Source of the DNA: Nymphaea colorata
Lineage: Eukaryota > Streptophyta > Magnoliopsida > Nymphaeales > Nymphaeaceae
Assembly: GCF_008831285.2 (NCBI RefSeq)
Contig: NW_022205106.1
Span: 51,022-115,021, forward strand
Reading direction: 5' to 3'
Length of the DNA stretch: 64,000 bases
Shown here piece after piece: positions 12,251 to 23,534 of the stretch. The notes beneath the pieces were generated by a model that was not told where the DNA came from, did not search any database, and saw nothing but the letters and a program-made list of their open reading frames with translations. Positions within the stretch are counted from its first letter, which is position 1, and every line of letters begins with the position of its first letter. A program made the translations under genes and the position numbers.

Positions 12251-12890
12251 GGGCATGGTAAATATTTTATATTGTTTTAGAAATTTTAAATTTTATAAAG
12301 CAAAAAATGATGTAAGAGCCAATCCTTAAAATAAGAAAACTGTTTGTGAGGCATTGCAAAAGAGAGTTCTATAATTTTTTTTATAAAATGGTAGGAGATA
12401 TGTTTTAGAAGAAATAATCTTAACTAATGAATCGTTTGATTTGGAAAAATCATTTGAATAAAAAATCAAGTCAGTTTTTGAAAAAAGTGCTTTAATAAAA
12501 TTTTATAAAATTTTTTTAATGAATGATCATTTGTAACATAAAGAAAGTTAGTAGCAATCTTCCAGAACACATTAATCTCAAGGTTTTAGCCTAACCCAGT
12601 TACCAAATTATTAGGGCTCGATCTTATTTTGCTTAGGTTTTTTAAAGGAGTGGCTGTAGGTATCCGTGAATCCTGTAAATGCATAGTGAATATGCATGTT
12701 AAATGAAAAAAAAAAAGAGTTCTCTATGCTTGAAAAGAAAATTAGATAAGTCATTCATACCACAACATACATATAAAATCGAAAATGGGTATGCTATCAA
12801 GTCAAGTGTAGTATGATAACCATCATGGGTACTGCACCTTAATATTGGCCTTGGTGAAGTTGACAGATTTTGGGCGATGCAAGATGAGAC
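12251..12890. other. upstream part of block D, no gene seen
   Basis: AT-rich sequence repeated at about 27,640-28,330 ('aaattttataaagcaaaa.atgatgtaagag', 'ctcgatc.t.ttttg.ttagg', 'aaaattagataagtcattcataccacaacat'). It is missing from D', where 'cattcttggt' joins directly to the purine tract at about 52,700. It may be LINE 5' sequence or flank. Confidence 0.6.
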
Positions 12891-12892
12891 TA

Positions 12893-13221
12893 TATATATA
12901 TATATATATATAAAGAGAGAGAGAGAGAGAGAGAGAGAAATCGAAGAGAGAAAGATAAAAGAAAAAAAAGAAAAAGAGTGATAAAAAGAGAAGTAATAAA
13001 AGAAAGAAAAAGAGAGAAGAGATTTTAAAAAAGGGAGAGAGAGAACTGAAGAGAGAGAAAAAAAGTGAAAAAGAAAATTTTTAGAAAGAGATAGAGAAAG
13101 AGAGTGCTAAGACGAGAGAGAGAAATAGAAGAGAGAGAAACCTGAGAGAGAAATAGAGAAATTAAAAGAGAGATTTTAAGTTCAAAATTCTCTTTCATGA
13201 ATGGAAACTAGGATTAACAAG
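12893..13221. repeat. (TA)n then GA-rich purine tract, copy 2, with start of block A
   Basis: A TA run (12,893-12,912) and GA run are followed by purine sequence like that at 1-250 and 52,700-53,100. It ends with 'aattctctttcatgaatggaaactaggattaacaagtt', the first bases of block A, and then diverges at about 13,221. This is a third preserved D-A junction. Confidence 0.8.
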
Positions 13222-14480
13222 TTAGGCCTCCTAGTGCTCTTCTGTGCTGAGCATGGCAGCGGCCTCTTGGCGAGAGCACTCTGCTAAACACCGAATGCTC
13301 TCTCCAAGTAGCATGCTGGTTACTTTCGAATCTGGCCCGGGGGAGTTAAATGCCTCCTCATTGGCTTGAATTTGACTGAGTCAATGAGGTGGGTATTTGG
13401 TCCTGCCACCCTAGGTAGGCCCCACACGAGTCCCAGCCGCATGGTTAAAATTAAAAAGAAAAGAGAAAAAGTGAAAATTTCATATTTTTCTAAGGGCAAA
13501 ATGACCTTTTGTAAAATGAATTTGGATCCGGTTTTGACTATTTTGGGTCCGCTTGAATCTGAATCAATTTTTCCCGAACCTGGAAGGGTCCAGGTTGATG
13601 TCAAATGGCCGAATTATGGATTGAATTTGTGTCTTCAGTCCAGTTTTAGATTTTATAAAGTGAAATTGAGACAGAAGGTGAGGGGAGTTTGTGTGCGTGC
13701 TCGGGGATCCAACTTGATATATGATGCTGGAGGTTGGTTCTCGGGCTTGGTTTTTTATATTTGGATAAAAAATTTGGGTTGGATCTAGATTATGCTTTGT
13801 GCATTGAATTTGGATATATATATATATATTTGTTCTGGATTGTGAACTGGATTTTTACTCTATTTTTGGATCTTGGATCGGGTTTTTGGATATAGGTATA
13901 TTTTTGGATGTAATGCATAGTTTTCGATCTGAATTTGGCACAATTTTCGATCTAAAGCTGAGATTTGGATTCAGATCTATGACTCAATTTTGTATCTGGA
14001 TCTTAATTTGGGTCTAGATATGGATCTATGGATCCATTTTATCTTTAGAACTTGGATTGGATCAAATATGAATCCAAGGCTCTTCAATCTAGACTAGGTG
14101 GATCTAGGTATGGATGGAGGGCTCTTTTGCAATCTAGAGGCGGCATTTGGATCTAAAGATGGGTCTAGGGATCTGATTTCGATTTACAGCTAGGATTTGG
14201 ATCCAGATATGGGTCTAGGGTCTTGTTTTCAGTCTCTGTATGATTTTTTGGACTGAATCCCTGTCTGAATGTGGATTTGAATTACAAAATATGTCTAGAT
14301 TTGGGCTGTGCTGGAGTCTAAACTTCTGAAATTAGATCTAAATGGGTCCTAAATCGAGTTGACAATATAATCAGATAAGAAATTGATCAAAATTAAGGAA
14401 AATCAAGGTGTTTGCAGCTAGCAATCTTTGCTATTTTGTTGTAAACTCACCATAAAACGTTCAAAAAATGCTGATTACCC
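13222..14480. other. degenerate retroelement-like sequence with GGATCTAG-type repeats
   Basis: The first part (13,230-13,790) has a long open frame of unusual composition and 'aagggcaaaatgacctttt', a phrase echoed at 36.2 and 37.8 kb. From 13,800 to 14,350 the DNA is a degenerate array of 'gatttggatctag / gggtctaggg' pieces with no fixed period. Nothing resembles a known enzyme. I suspect an LTR-retrotransposon relic but could not find its ends. Confidence 0.4.
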
Positions 14481-14499
14481 CAAACAACGGTTGGATCTA

Positions 14500-14580
14500 T
14501 CATCCACCATTGGCAAGACATTGATGTGGTGGTGGAGCTTATTAAACGGACCCACTCACTCAACTTAATTTTTATGAGGG
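14500..14580 (+). pseudogene. fragment of the NLR upstream region
   Basis: 'gatgtggtggtggagcttattaaacggacccactcactcaactta' is a diverged copy of sequence just before both NLR genes (about 3,930-3,975 and 54,640-54,690). No NLR coding sequence follows; LINE sequence starts at about 14,690. Confidence 0.5.
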
Positions 14581-14689
14581 GAGTGCCTAAGTCTAGAAGT
14601 CAACTATAATTTTCGGCAGCAGCGTCATCTTTATCATCAGTTCTTGCTTTGCCTTTCTTCCCCTCCATATTCTACAATCCCCTATCCCC

Positions 14690-15110
14690 AATACTCATAC
14701 CAAATTTTCACCATCTTACCATTACCCAAACACCGCTAGATTAAGTAACAAACCTATTCTCATCCCCAAAAGGCAGCTTTCCATATCCATGAGAAATGAG
14801 CTTTAGTTTATAGGGTTCACAAGCTCCAATTCAAGTATTGGTGTCTGACCAAAAGAGCCCGCAAGGAGTTGGACATTCTAGCATGAAAAGTTATAGTAAA
14901 GAAAACACTGGAAATATCACCAGAAAATATCAATGGAAAGCCCTGTTGAATACGTAGAGTTAGACCGGGGATAACATGAACAAGCATTTGAGCTTCTGTC
15001 AAGAGTCTTTTTGTGTCCATTGTATATGCAAAACAATAAAAAGGTATTAGATGTGCAACTCTTAGTATCACAGTGCAAGACATTTATCCTAGCTTCCGCA
15101 AGAGTACATA
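14690..15110 (-). mobile_element. LINE fragment (block D-like)
   Basis: 'cccaaacaccgctagattaag', 'catccccaaaaggcagctt' and 'caagctccaattcaagtattggtg' match block D at about 10,825-10,950, and part matches 26,985-27,070. Orientation is the same as block D (minus strand). It runs up to the start of block C at about 15,115. Confidence 0.6.
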
Positions 15111-15114
15111 GGCT

Positions 15115-15501
15115 CAGCAAAGGGGAACTGCATCCCCAAGGGGGTTGGTGCCTTGGGCAGGTGGGGATGGGTAGACTGCTAGTTTCCGTTTTGAATCCCC
15201 ATTGTATCAACTCCCTGTGCTGCAAAAGAAGGCATCAATATGAAAATTGATCCATAATGTGGGCACCTTTCCCAAGGCACCAAAAGCAGACTTGGACTTT
15301 ATGGGGACTTTATTGTAAAAATTGACTTCTAATACTCATTCTTCTCTCCCAAACAAGGGAAACGTGAAACTTTTTGGCCATTTTTCTGATTTTTTTTATG
15401 AATTTAACAAGTTAAAACTATGGGAACCCCCATCTGAGCCAAGGGGTACATGTCCACTCTTCATTGCCGAAAATTTCATTACATGTCTTTATGGTTGCGG
15501 C
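15115..15501. other. left part of block C, no gene seen
   Basis: Starts 'aaaggggaactgcatcccc' and matches 58,003-58,387. The 'ttgaatcccc' near 15,190 could be a tRNA-like B box and the repeat could be a SINE, but no convincing A box was found, so it is left unclassified. Confidence 0.55.
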
Positions 15502-15680
15502 CAGTGGTAGAGCCAAAAATTTCTGGTTGAGGGGCACTTGAAGTGTAAGATTCAAATCTTAAGGGACACTGATATGTGAAAAACTGAAAATTAATGGAGT
15601 TTTTGTACGTAAATAGTTTAATTTTTTTGGGTTGGTGTGGGCAACTGCCCACACTTGCAATAATGTAGCTCTGCCACTAG
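15502..15680. mobile_element. miniature inverted-repeat element, family M2 (in block C)
   Basis: The ends read CAGTGGTAGAGC and GCTCTGCCACTA, a 12-base imperfect inverted repeat around about 180 bases of non-coding DNA. Further copies are at 58,388-58,566 (the same insertion, duplicated with block C) and 60,248-60,411 (an independent insertion with a target duplication). Confidence 0.7.
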
Positions 15681-15828
15681 GACACAGTAGCTAAGTTTTC
15701 ACTATGGTCTACATGCTATGCATCCCCATTTTTGGCTGCTGTAAATATAATTTTTTGTTAATACAAGTCCAGAGCCTAACTCCCACCATCTTCCATAGGA
15801 AACCCGAGCTGCTAATTGCCCTATATCT

Positions 15829-16233
15829 GGAGATGTCAGCATATCCGATTTGGATCAGACATCTGGCCAAACTCTATCGAAAAAAATCAGATATGAAAAA
15901 AGAAAATATCTGGTTAATAAGGCAGATCATATTTGCATTTAAGAAATAACATATGATGGGATTCAGATATACATAATATCCTATCATATTCGGATTCATC
16001 GGATTTATTTTTAAAGAAATATCCTATATCTAATGCTCTTAAATTCTAAAAAAATGGCTAAATTTGGTTCAAAATTCGGATTCAGGTTCAGATATGAATG
16101 TAAAAGTCAATTGTGAAATAAGATTTTGAATTTGGATTCAGATATAAATTTCTTTGTGTTTCAAATGTGAATATCCAAAAAAGTGGACACAGTTAAAAGT
16201 ATATCTGATTTGAATGTGATCTGCTGACATCCC
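15829..16233. mobile_element. miniature inverted-repeat element, family M1 (in block C)
   Basis: The ends read GGAGATGTCAGCA and TGCTGACATCCC, an inverted repeat around about 400 bases of AT-rich 'ggattcagatatgaat'-type sequence. In the duplicated block C' only the two ends remain, fused, at 58,719-58,763. Confidence 0.7.
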
Positions 16234-16353
16234 AACTATATCCACATAAATTGTCCAACTCAACTCCAAGATCAGAAGACAAACATGCAGCCCCTGCAAA
16301 ATGAATTAGCATAAGATTTGCAATTGGAAGGAATGCAACAGGCAAGCTTAGCA

Positions 16354-17232
16354 TCACAAAGAGGTTCTGATACACTCTTTGTTACACATATCAATGGCCA
16401 AAAAGAGCTGCAAATAAGCCAGATGTGGGGTGGTATGAGCAGTTGCCGGCTTTGTCTGGATTGAAGAAGATCCCTTTTCCTTCCCTGGTCACCCCACAAG
16501 TTCCCAGCAGCGATCGCGTGTGTGACCCAATTTCCTGCAGTGAGTACACTTAAGTTTGCTGTGATTTTTCTGTGTGTTTGAGTGGTACCTTTGTATGCCT
16601 TGATTAGTGCCTGATTGTGAAAGGCACCCCATTCTTTCTTGGCTGTCTTCTATGGAGTCCATTTTAGGAGGGACGCTCATGACTGTTTGCCTTGACACCT
16701 CTCTCTGAATCATTTGACAAACCGCATTGAATTTTGGCCGCGGCATAGTATTCAGGATTTGAGTCCTTATGGCTTCATAGTCCTCACTCAATCCAACGCG
16801 GACCTTGAAGATTTGATCTTCATCAAAATGCTGTTTGTAAATGACTGGATCAGAGGTTGCTGGTCGATATTGGAGGAACTCATCATATAGACTCCCGAGT
16901 CTCCCAATGTACCGATGCACATCTTGGTCATGGAGGGTGAGATTGGCAATCTCGCATTGTATCTGGTATACTTGAGCAAGATTATTTTGCTTACTGTAAA
17001 GTTCTTTTAGAGCCTCCCATATTCCGTGCGCGGTATCTTGATATGTAAACAGATTTGCTATGGATGGTTCTGTGGAGTTGAGCAGCCATGCCATAACCAT
17101 GTCATTCTGCGATTCCCATTCATCATAGTTGGGGTCAGTAGTGGCTGGAGCTTTGATTTTCCCATTAATATATCGTGCCTTTAGAAACCTGTGGCACTTG
17201 TAAATTCTGTATCTCTTCACAGGATTGTCCAA
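16354..17232 (-). pseudogene. Ty1/copia retrotransposon gag (partial)
   Basis: This is the longest clean frame in the window: about 247 residues from 17,232 down to a TGA at 16,489. The same frame then continues for about 45 codons. The core reads NDMVMAWLLNSTEP, WEALKELYSKQNN, LGSLYDEFLQYRP and LSEDYEAIRTQILN, typical of the copia-type gag domain that coats retrotransposon RNA. A CCHC zinc knuckle (CTHCRKLGHTRDRC) ends it. The TGA at 16,489 probably replaces a Trp codon (CWELVG-stop-PGKEK). The N-terminus seems cut near 17,232, where the family usually has further residues. No protease, integrase or LTR lies alongside. The tail of this gag is repeated in block C' (58,740-58,977). Confidence 0.88.
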
Positions 17233-18950
17233 AAAAATCTGAAAATTGGATAAAAAATACTAGACACGTCCTCAAATCCAACACCACCTTACTCGACCTC
17301 TGAATAGCCTCCACTCAAAAGAGAAAGTCACGCCTGGAATGGGCTGTCTGGGCCACAGCAGCTGCGGCGCTTTTAAAATGCCGTCTTCTCCCTCACCTCT
17401 TTATCTTGTTCTCCCGGGATCTTCAGATAACCTTGCAGGACATGGTGAAGAGAAAGAACTGGGCAGTGTGAGTGGTAAAGAAGTGCAGGACTCCCATTTG
17501 GTGGGTGCGTGGCCAAGTTTGCTATACAGTTGGAAGTGGGGCAGGGGCTGAGGCAGTTGATAACATGAAATGTTTGAAAAATGATCAATATTGAATTTTA
17601 GAAAATTTGGGGTGATTGCACCTTCTAAGAATTTTCAAACTATTAGAACATTGATTAGGAAATACTTGTTGCTCTTAAATTGTTGTGTAAACAAATTTAT
17701 TAATTGAAAAATGTCGTTCTCATGTTTTAATAAATAATGAATAAGTGCACGTGAGCAGTGTGTTCGTTTAAGGGGTAGCATTGATTGTGAAGGTTCCATG
17801 AATCTGCCCAGAAAATTCATAAAGGTTTATGAAACAATAGCTCTAGTGTCAAATGAACCTTCTATAATTTTGCTGTAGATTTATGGGACACTCACAAAGT
17901 GTCTCTATTGCCAAATGCCCTCTTAGCTCTTTTATAAACTAAAGGGCAACACAAGGCACTGAGAGAGTTTGTAAACTTCGCCTTACACAAAACGGTGGGT
18001 GAGAAGATTGCATCATAAAACATGAAAGATGGTTGTTGTATATGAAAACACCCTTTGAACCGGGTCCAGATCTAGAACTTTGAGGACATTTTTAGTTGTA
18101 ATAACTTTGGATGTGATGTATATTCAAACTCCGATTTTAACTATGCATTGGACTCAGATATTTAAATTTGGATTTGGATATATAAATTCAGCTTTGTTTT
18201 ATTTTGAATTTACTATCCAATTGGATATATACCGAATTACTTAACTTTAAGACGATCTGTTATAAGTTAGGTTGTATGGGAAGAAAATATTTTTAACATC
18301 CAGTAATTTACATATCCATTCCTCTCTCCCGTTCTCGTCTTGGGTCAGCAATTTTGGGCAGGAGGTTAGAGTTGCATCTTATTATCCAGTCATTGGTGCA
18401 AAACCCATAAATTGCCCAAGCCACATATCTAAATAAGCTTTGTGATTCTGAGAAAAGAAAAAAAAAAAACAAGATCACATATCCAAATTTTTTACATAAT
18501 AAAATAGGATAGATGAAAACCGTAGAAAAAGAAATCTGCAAACGTGAGAAAAGGGAAGCATAGAAGATTGGGATTGATACATTTTTCCCAGATTTGTTTA
18601 GCAGAAAAAATATATGGGACTTGCCAGTGTGCATAGAAGCCTATGGGCTCACCATAGTCGAAAATCGGTAGAGCTTCTGATTGGAGGCAAACAAATGGAC
18701 CCTTAAAGATTAATTCTCTCATAAACTCAGCAACTTGAGAAATTTAATTTTCTGAGTTAAAAGAAAGCGAGAGTCTTGTTGTATTTTTGTACTCTCCACC
18801 ACGGCAGCGGTGGACCTAATTAGAGGGGTGCATGCGCACTTGCTCACCTTTGTAAGTTTGATCTCTTCCTTTATTTGCCTAATTTCTTCACTTCTGATTC
18901 TTTTCCTCTACTCTTCCCGTCTACCCAGAAACAGGGGAGGTTGGCGTTAG
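17233..18950. other. intergenic, no gene seen
   Basis: AT-rich non-coding sequence. About 18,110-18,245 has 'ggatttggatatataaattcag'-type composition like family M1. A stretch at 18,780-18,830 has a weak resemblance to the NLR upstream region. I see no coding signal. Confidence 0.5.
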
Positions 18951-18952
18951 TA

Positions 18953-19137
18953 ATGGGCGTACTTGCAGAAGCGCTCTTTCTGTTATTTTGGAAGCCATCA
19001 CCAGTTTATTGAAAGAAAAGGTCGGCCTCATCTTGAATGCCAAAGGCGATATTCTCAACCTCCAGAGGAAGCTGGAACTATTACCGGCAGCCCTCAAGGT
19101 TGCAGGTCGCAAGCCCTGTTCCAGCAACAAGGGTGAC
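18953..19137 (+). pseudogene. NLR coiled-coil fragment (third NLR relic)
   Basis: An ATG at 18,953 starts MGVLAEAL and then shifts frame. From about 18,980 another frame reads ILEAITSLLKEK, LILNAKGDILNLQRKLEL and PAALKVA. This parallels the N-terminus of NLR copies A and A' (ATNLLKE, YILNAKDDLKKLQ). Only the first 50 or so codons are present before block B begins at about 19,138. No NBS or LRR follows. Confidence 0.75.
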
Positions 19138-19441
19138 AGGTCTGGACGACAGCTGAAGGCTTGAGCTTGGCAAAAGGGAGAAGGATCCTTTAACTTCATG
19201 GAACAAGGTAAGAAAGCATTGGACCATTCTGCATGGGTTTTACATTTTTTAGAGTATGCACCAAATCTCATGTTTCATTCTCTTCTTGTGCTTTAAATTA
19301 AGAAGCCATGGCATCACACCAACATTGATGCTTAATGGCTTGACTAAAGGAGGATGGTTCCAAATCTTTCGAGGTGACCACAAGAAGTGATTTATGAGGT
19401 GTAGGGATATAAAGGAAATTATGACTGTGTGCATACATGTG

Positions 19442-19442
<1 letters not shown>

Positions 19443-19502
<60 letters not shown>

Positions 19503-19516
19503 TAAAGAGAGAGAGT
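19443..19516. repeat. (GA)n microsatellite
   Basis: A long GA run 3' of terpene synthase copy B. The duplicate at 44,841-44,890 is shorter. Confidence 0.95.
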
Positions 19517-19641
19517 ACTGAATTTAATTTATTAATGTACCCATTTTATTACATAATGATACATAGCATGATAAGTAGGATTCGGGTAATGGGCACCAAC
19601 ATGGTTGATAGATTGGGAAAACAGCGACACTGGTGAGTTGC

Positions 19642-21668
19642 TTAGGCAGTCTGGATGGGCTCGTCAATGAGAGAGTAGATATGGTCCATGGACTCATGCT
19701 CCAAGGCACTGATGCCATCTTCATAGTCATACATGCACTGGGAGACCCTCGCAATGTTGAGAGCCACGTTCATGAAGGAACGAGAGAAGGCGATCTGTTG
19801 CTGCTGCTGCTGAGCAGAGAGCAGCTCCCTGTTCAGCGTCCTTCATGCATCCCTCAGCAAGTTCCTTATGTGCTGCCGTGCTTGCTCCTCCGCTACCCCT
19901 GCCTCGTTCATATAAATCTGGACCGATATAGGCTGGTTTCCTCTCCTGAATCCAACCTTCGATCAAGTGTTCAACATATAAAGAGAAGATCATCAGCCAA
20001 TTAAAACAGAAAAACAGAACAAGAACACTGTCAACTCAGAAGCTATTACTAGTTAACCAGCACAAAATACACTAAACTAACCCTGGATCTCTGGAGGTCA
20101 GCCGAGAGACGAACTATCATCGATGACAAGTTGATGATGTTGGACTTAGACTGCAGCTGCTGGATGGATTGTTCCTCAATGTTTTGGGAGAGGAAGAAGT
20201 AGGCAGGGAGGAGAATAGGGCTGGTCATGGCTGCCCGGATGTTGCTCAAATATTCCTCTAGCCTTGGTGTCTGTCGGGCACGGTGCCACCTTGCTTCAAC
20301 CAAGTAATCTCTGCACACACTCACCCACTGCGCAAGAGTAGAAGAGAGCAAGTCAATTAGAAAGTGAAGCTAATATACTAATGTGATGTTGTGAAGAGTA
20401 GAAGAAAGATTTGATAAAGAAAGTGTCGTACTGCTCTCCTCATGTGTGAAGTTATATCATGGCCATGCCTCCTAAGAACAGTGTAGCTGATCTGGTTGGT
20501 TGTGTTGTAGACAGCCGCATAGAAGACCCTCAGTGACTGTGGCAGCTGCTCTGCCGCTTGAAGATCCCACCTGCGTATATACAATATACAGCACCCACAT
20601 TGGCTCCTAACAATGTGAAGCAGAAACTAGAGACAGAGTTGCTACCTCTAATTTACCAACCATAATCATCCTTTACCTCTCAACAACTTGCACAAAGCAT
20701 TCGAGCTACTGAACAGACTGATGCTTGCCGAAGATGTCCTCAACGGTGGCCATCAAGTAGGAGACCCTGGCGAATTGCATCCTGTACTGTGAGAACTGTG
20801 GCTCATGCATCTTCCCCACCGCCATGAAGTAGCTCTCCACCAGGCTATCTCTGATGAAGCTAATGTGCTCGCCCAAGCCCAAGTCCCTCCACCACCAACA
20901 AACACCCAAAACAGTTTCTCCTTCACAGGCTAGTTGTGATGCTTCCGGCCAGACTGTTCCCTAAATCAACTAAAGCACTCTATGAAATGCAAAAAGAAAC
21001 TTTAATGGTTAGTGTCAATTAACACATTTGTAATAGACAGTCTATATTAAGAACTAATTATTGAGTCAATATTTTGGAATTAACACATGTGTATATATAT
21101 ATGTATACCTGCAGAAACATTATAGCCATGTTGCCTCAGAATTCTGAACCAAAGTGAAGAAGAGTAGAGGTCTTCAAATCCTCTAGTGCTCCTGGATATG
21201 ACATCTAGCGATCGCCTGATCTCACTCTCAAGTGATAGGCTACACCTAAATGTTCGAGTGAATCAATGAGCTCCAACTGAGCCACTTGCTCAGTTGTAGA
21301 TGTTATAAGTTGTTGGACTTCTCTTCTCAGTTCTTCAACCTGGTCCTTTATGTTTCGATCTGCTTTCATTTTCATGTCTTTGAATTAGGATCACATCATA
21401 ATACCAAAATAAACAAAATAATAGTCAGATCAGAGGTATGGAAAATTACTGATGTTACGCTGGTAATGGACTGGATGAAGTCATAGTTCCATGTACTTGG
21501 CTGGTATCCGGAAGGCCTCCTTTGAGCAGCAAACCTACCACAGCCCTCAGCCCTTGGCTCACATCTCACAAGGGTGGTGCTCCATGGCTTGAACCCAGCC
21601 TTGCTATTAGGAGCAAGCTTGGGGGAAGTAACAAAAGGAGTGGAAAGGGAGGCAAGATGAGCAGCCAT
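19642..21668 (-). pseudogene. terpene synthase pseudogene, copy B
   Basis: Family role: cyclisation or ionisation of prenyl diphosphates; a transit-like N-terminus suggests plastids. Start at 21,668 (MAAHLASLSTPF), chosen because a TATAAA lies 80 bases upstream. Exon 1 has the RR(x)8W motif as RRPSGYQPSTW. Exon 2 (about 21,385-21,110) has LELIDSLEHLGVAYH and FRILRQHGYNVS. Exon 3 is mostly deleted, leaving a scrap at 20,930-20,990. Exon 4 (20,896-20,677) has WWRDLGLG and EPQFSQYR, but EDIFG stands where DDxxD is expected. Exon 5 is 20,570-20,432, exon 6 starts at 20,327, and exon 7 (19,956-19,642) has IYMNEAGVAEEQARQHI. The NSE/DTE site is also degenerate (RLSADLQRSR). Lesions: a 1-base loss in exon 2, a stop in exon 4 near 20,709, a lost exon-4 acceptor, and a TGA in exon 7. 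Confidence 0.92.
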
Positions 21669-21739
21669 TAGAACAGTGTGTATTTGTTGTTGAATGCCGA
21701 ATACTTTCACAGGCTCTCGGATGACTTTTCTCATGATTG

Positions 21740-22770
21740 GTTTGCTAGTTTATATGGAGCTGCATCCGAGTGTGCATTGCGTGTCTATAATTGTTAGAGA
21801 ATTTTAATTAGGTTCAATCTCTTAAAATATGGTGTGTGAGTAAGCTATAAAAGTTTAATGCTTTTTCCTTTGTATATAAATAGAAAGCATTAAACTATGA
21901 CACTTTCCCAAGCCATAATTATTTGGTACTTTTATTTTATAGATAGAATGCATTCTTTCTTCAAGTTTTTGATATGCATTTTAATCCGACACTGATTAGC
22001 TAATGTTCACCACTTAAAACCACTTTTATTAAAGACCATGTTTATTTTTTACAAGTATTTGAGTAATTGCACCCATTCACCTTTAAGTGGTGCAACTTGC
22101 TGTTTCAACAATATTATGAACATGGTTTGCTAGCGTATAAAGAGCAGCATCCAAGTGCATATTGCGTGTCTATAATGGTTAAAGAATTTTAATAAGGTTC
22201 AATCTCTTAAAAATATGGTATTTGCGTAAGCTATAAATGTTTGATTTTTTTTCTTTCCACATAAATAGAATACATTAAACTATGTCACTTCCCTAAGCCA
22301 TAATTATTTTGTACTTTTATTTTATTTGCAAATAGATAGAATGCATTCTTTCTTCACCTTCTTTATATGCATTATAATCCAACACTTATTAGCTAATGTT
22401 CGCCACTTAAAACCATTTTTATCAAAGACCATGTTTATTTTTTACACGTTTTTGAGTAATTGCACCCCTTGACCTTTAAGTGGTGCAAATTTCCATTTCA
22501 ACAAATGCATTCTTTCTTCATGTTTTTGATATGCACTACAATCCGACACTTATTAGCTAGTGTTTGCCACTTAAAACCATTTTTATCAAAGACCATGTTT
22601 ATTTTTTACACGTATTTGAGTAATTGCACCCCTTCACCTTTAAGTGGTGGCAACTTGTCGTTTCAACAATATTATGAACATGGTTCGCTAGCTTATAGGG
22701 AGCCGCAATCGAGTGCACATTGCATGTCTATAATGGTTAGAGAATTTCAATGACAAGTAACATCTTACAT
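21740..22770. repeat. tandem repeats of the terpene synthase upstream region, copy B
   Basis: Successive units begin 'gctagtttatatggagctgcatccgag' (21,745), 'gctagcgtataaagagcagcatccaag' (22,128) and 'gctagcttatagggagccgcaatcgag' (22,687). Each is followed by 'cattgc.tgtctataatggttag'. The first period is about 385 bases. An additional partial unit at 22,500-22,640 is unique to this copy. Block B' has the same array at 47,481-48,295. The repeat includes the TATA region, so core-promoter sequence has been multiplied. Confidence 0.8.
21749..21754 (-). promoter_or_regulatory. TATA box of terpene synthase copy B
   Basis: TATAAA on the minus strand, 80 bases before the MAAHLA start codon. The B' copy has the same site (TATATAAAC) 81 bases upstream at 47,486-47,491. 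It supports MAAHLA rather than the upstream in-frame Met at 21,734 as the start. Inference from sequence and spacing only. Confidence 0.55.
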
Positions 22771-23154
22771 TATGTTGCTTACATAAGCTATAGTCATTTG
22801 ACACACTTTCTTTGAGCAAAAAAAAAAATGCACTAAAAGATGCTGTTTGTGTAAGTTATAATTCTCTGTATAAAAGTAGAATGTATTCATTGCTTCAATG
22901 AAAATTTTAATGGGTCTGTGTCGGAAGCCAGCCCCACCAGCCAGCCCACACCAGCCGCAATGTGTTTCTGCCATTGTTCTGAGAGAAGTATGTAAGGGAA
23001 AAGAGCAAAAAGAAAAAAATGATGAAAACATGTGGCAGTCCCAACTATCTTTCAGGCATTTTTCACAAAAAGAAACCATTAACCTCACTACTTGTCAAAG
23101 CTGCCAAAGGAGAAAGAAAGGAAGGAAGGCCAAAGCTACCCCTTCAACCCCAAT

Positions 23155-23534
23155 TAGGGATGTTAATGGATCATAGTCAACTTGGATTTACCTTTAGCCA
23201 TATCTAAATCCAAATCTGGAATCCTATTTCACAAACTGAATTTGATTTGAATATAATTTTCATATTCATATCTGAATACAAATTTTGAACTGAATTTGAC
23301 CTATTTTCAAAATGTAAGAACATTAGATATAGGATATTTGCTTAATAACAAATCTGATTCAAATCCATATCCAAATCCAACCGGATGTTTATTTATATCC
23401 GAAAATGTGATTGGAACCAAATTACTGAAGCTGAATTCAATCCTACTTTTTAATAGGATAGGTTTTTCTTTTTCATATTCTTCGTAATAGATCGATTAGA
23501 TTTTCTATCCAAAGCAGACATATAGGCATCCCTA
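23155..23534. mobile_element. miniature inverted-repeat element, family M1 (in block B)
   Basis: The ends read TAGGGATGTTAATGG and GGCATCCCTA. The interior is AT-rich, with 'atccaaatccaaccggatg' and 'gatataggatatttg'. The duplicate in B' is 48,488-48,901, where the left 35 bases are themselves repeated in tandem. Confidence 0.7.

Noticed and set aside
15115-15220. Block C start as a tRNA-derived SINE
   Set aside because: A weak B-box-like 'ttgaatcc' is present, but no convincing A box and no tRNA-like fold.
14917-15225. Frames on both strands across 14,817-15,250
   Set aside because: They straddle the LINE fragment and block C, and C' breaks them; no conserved protein.
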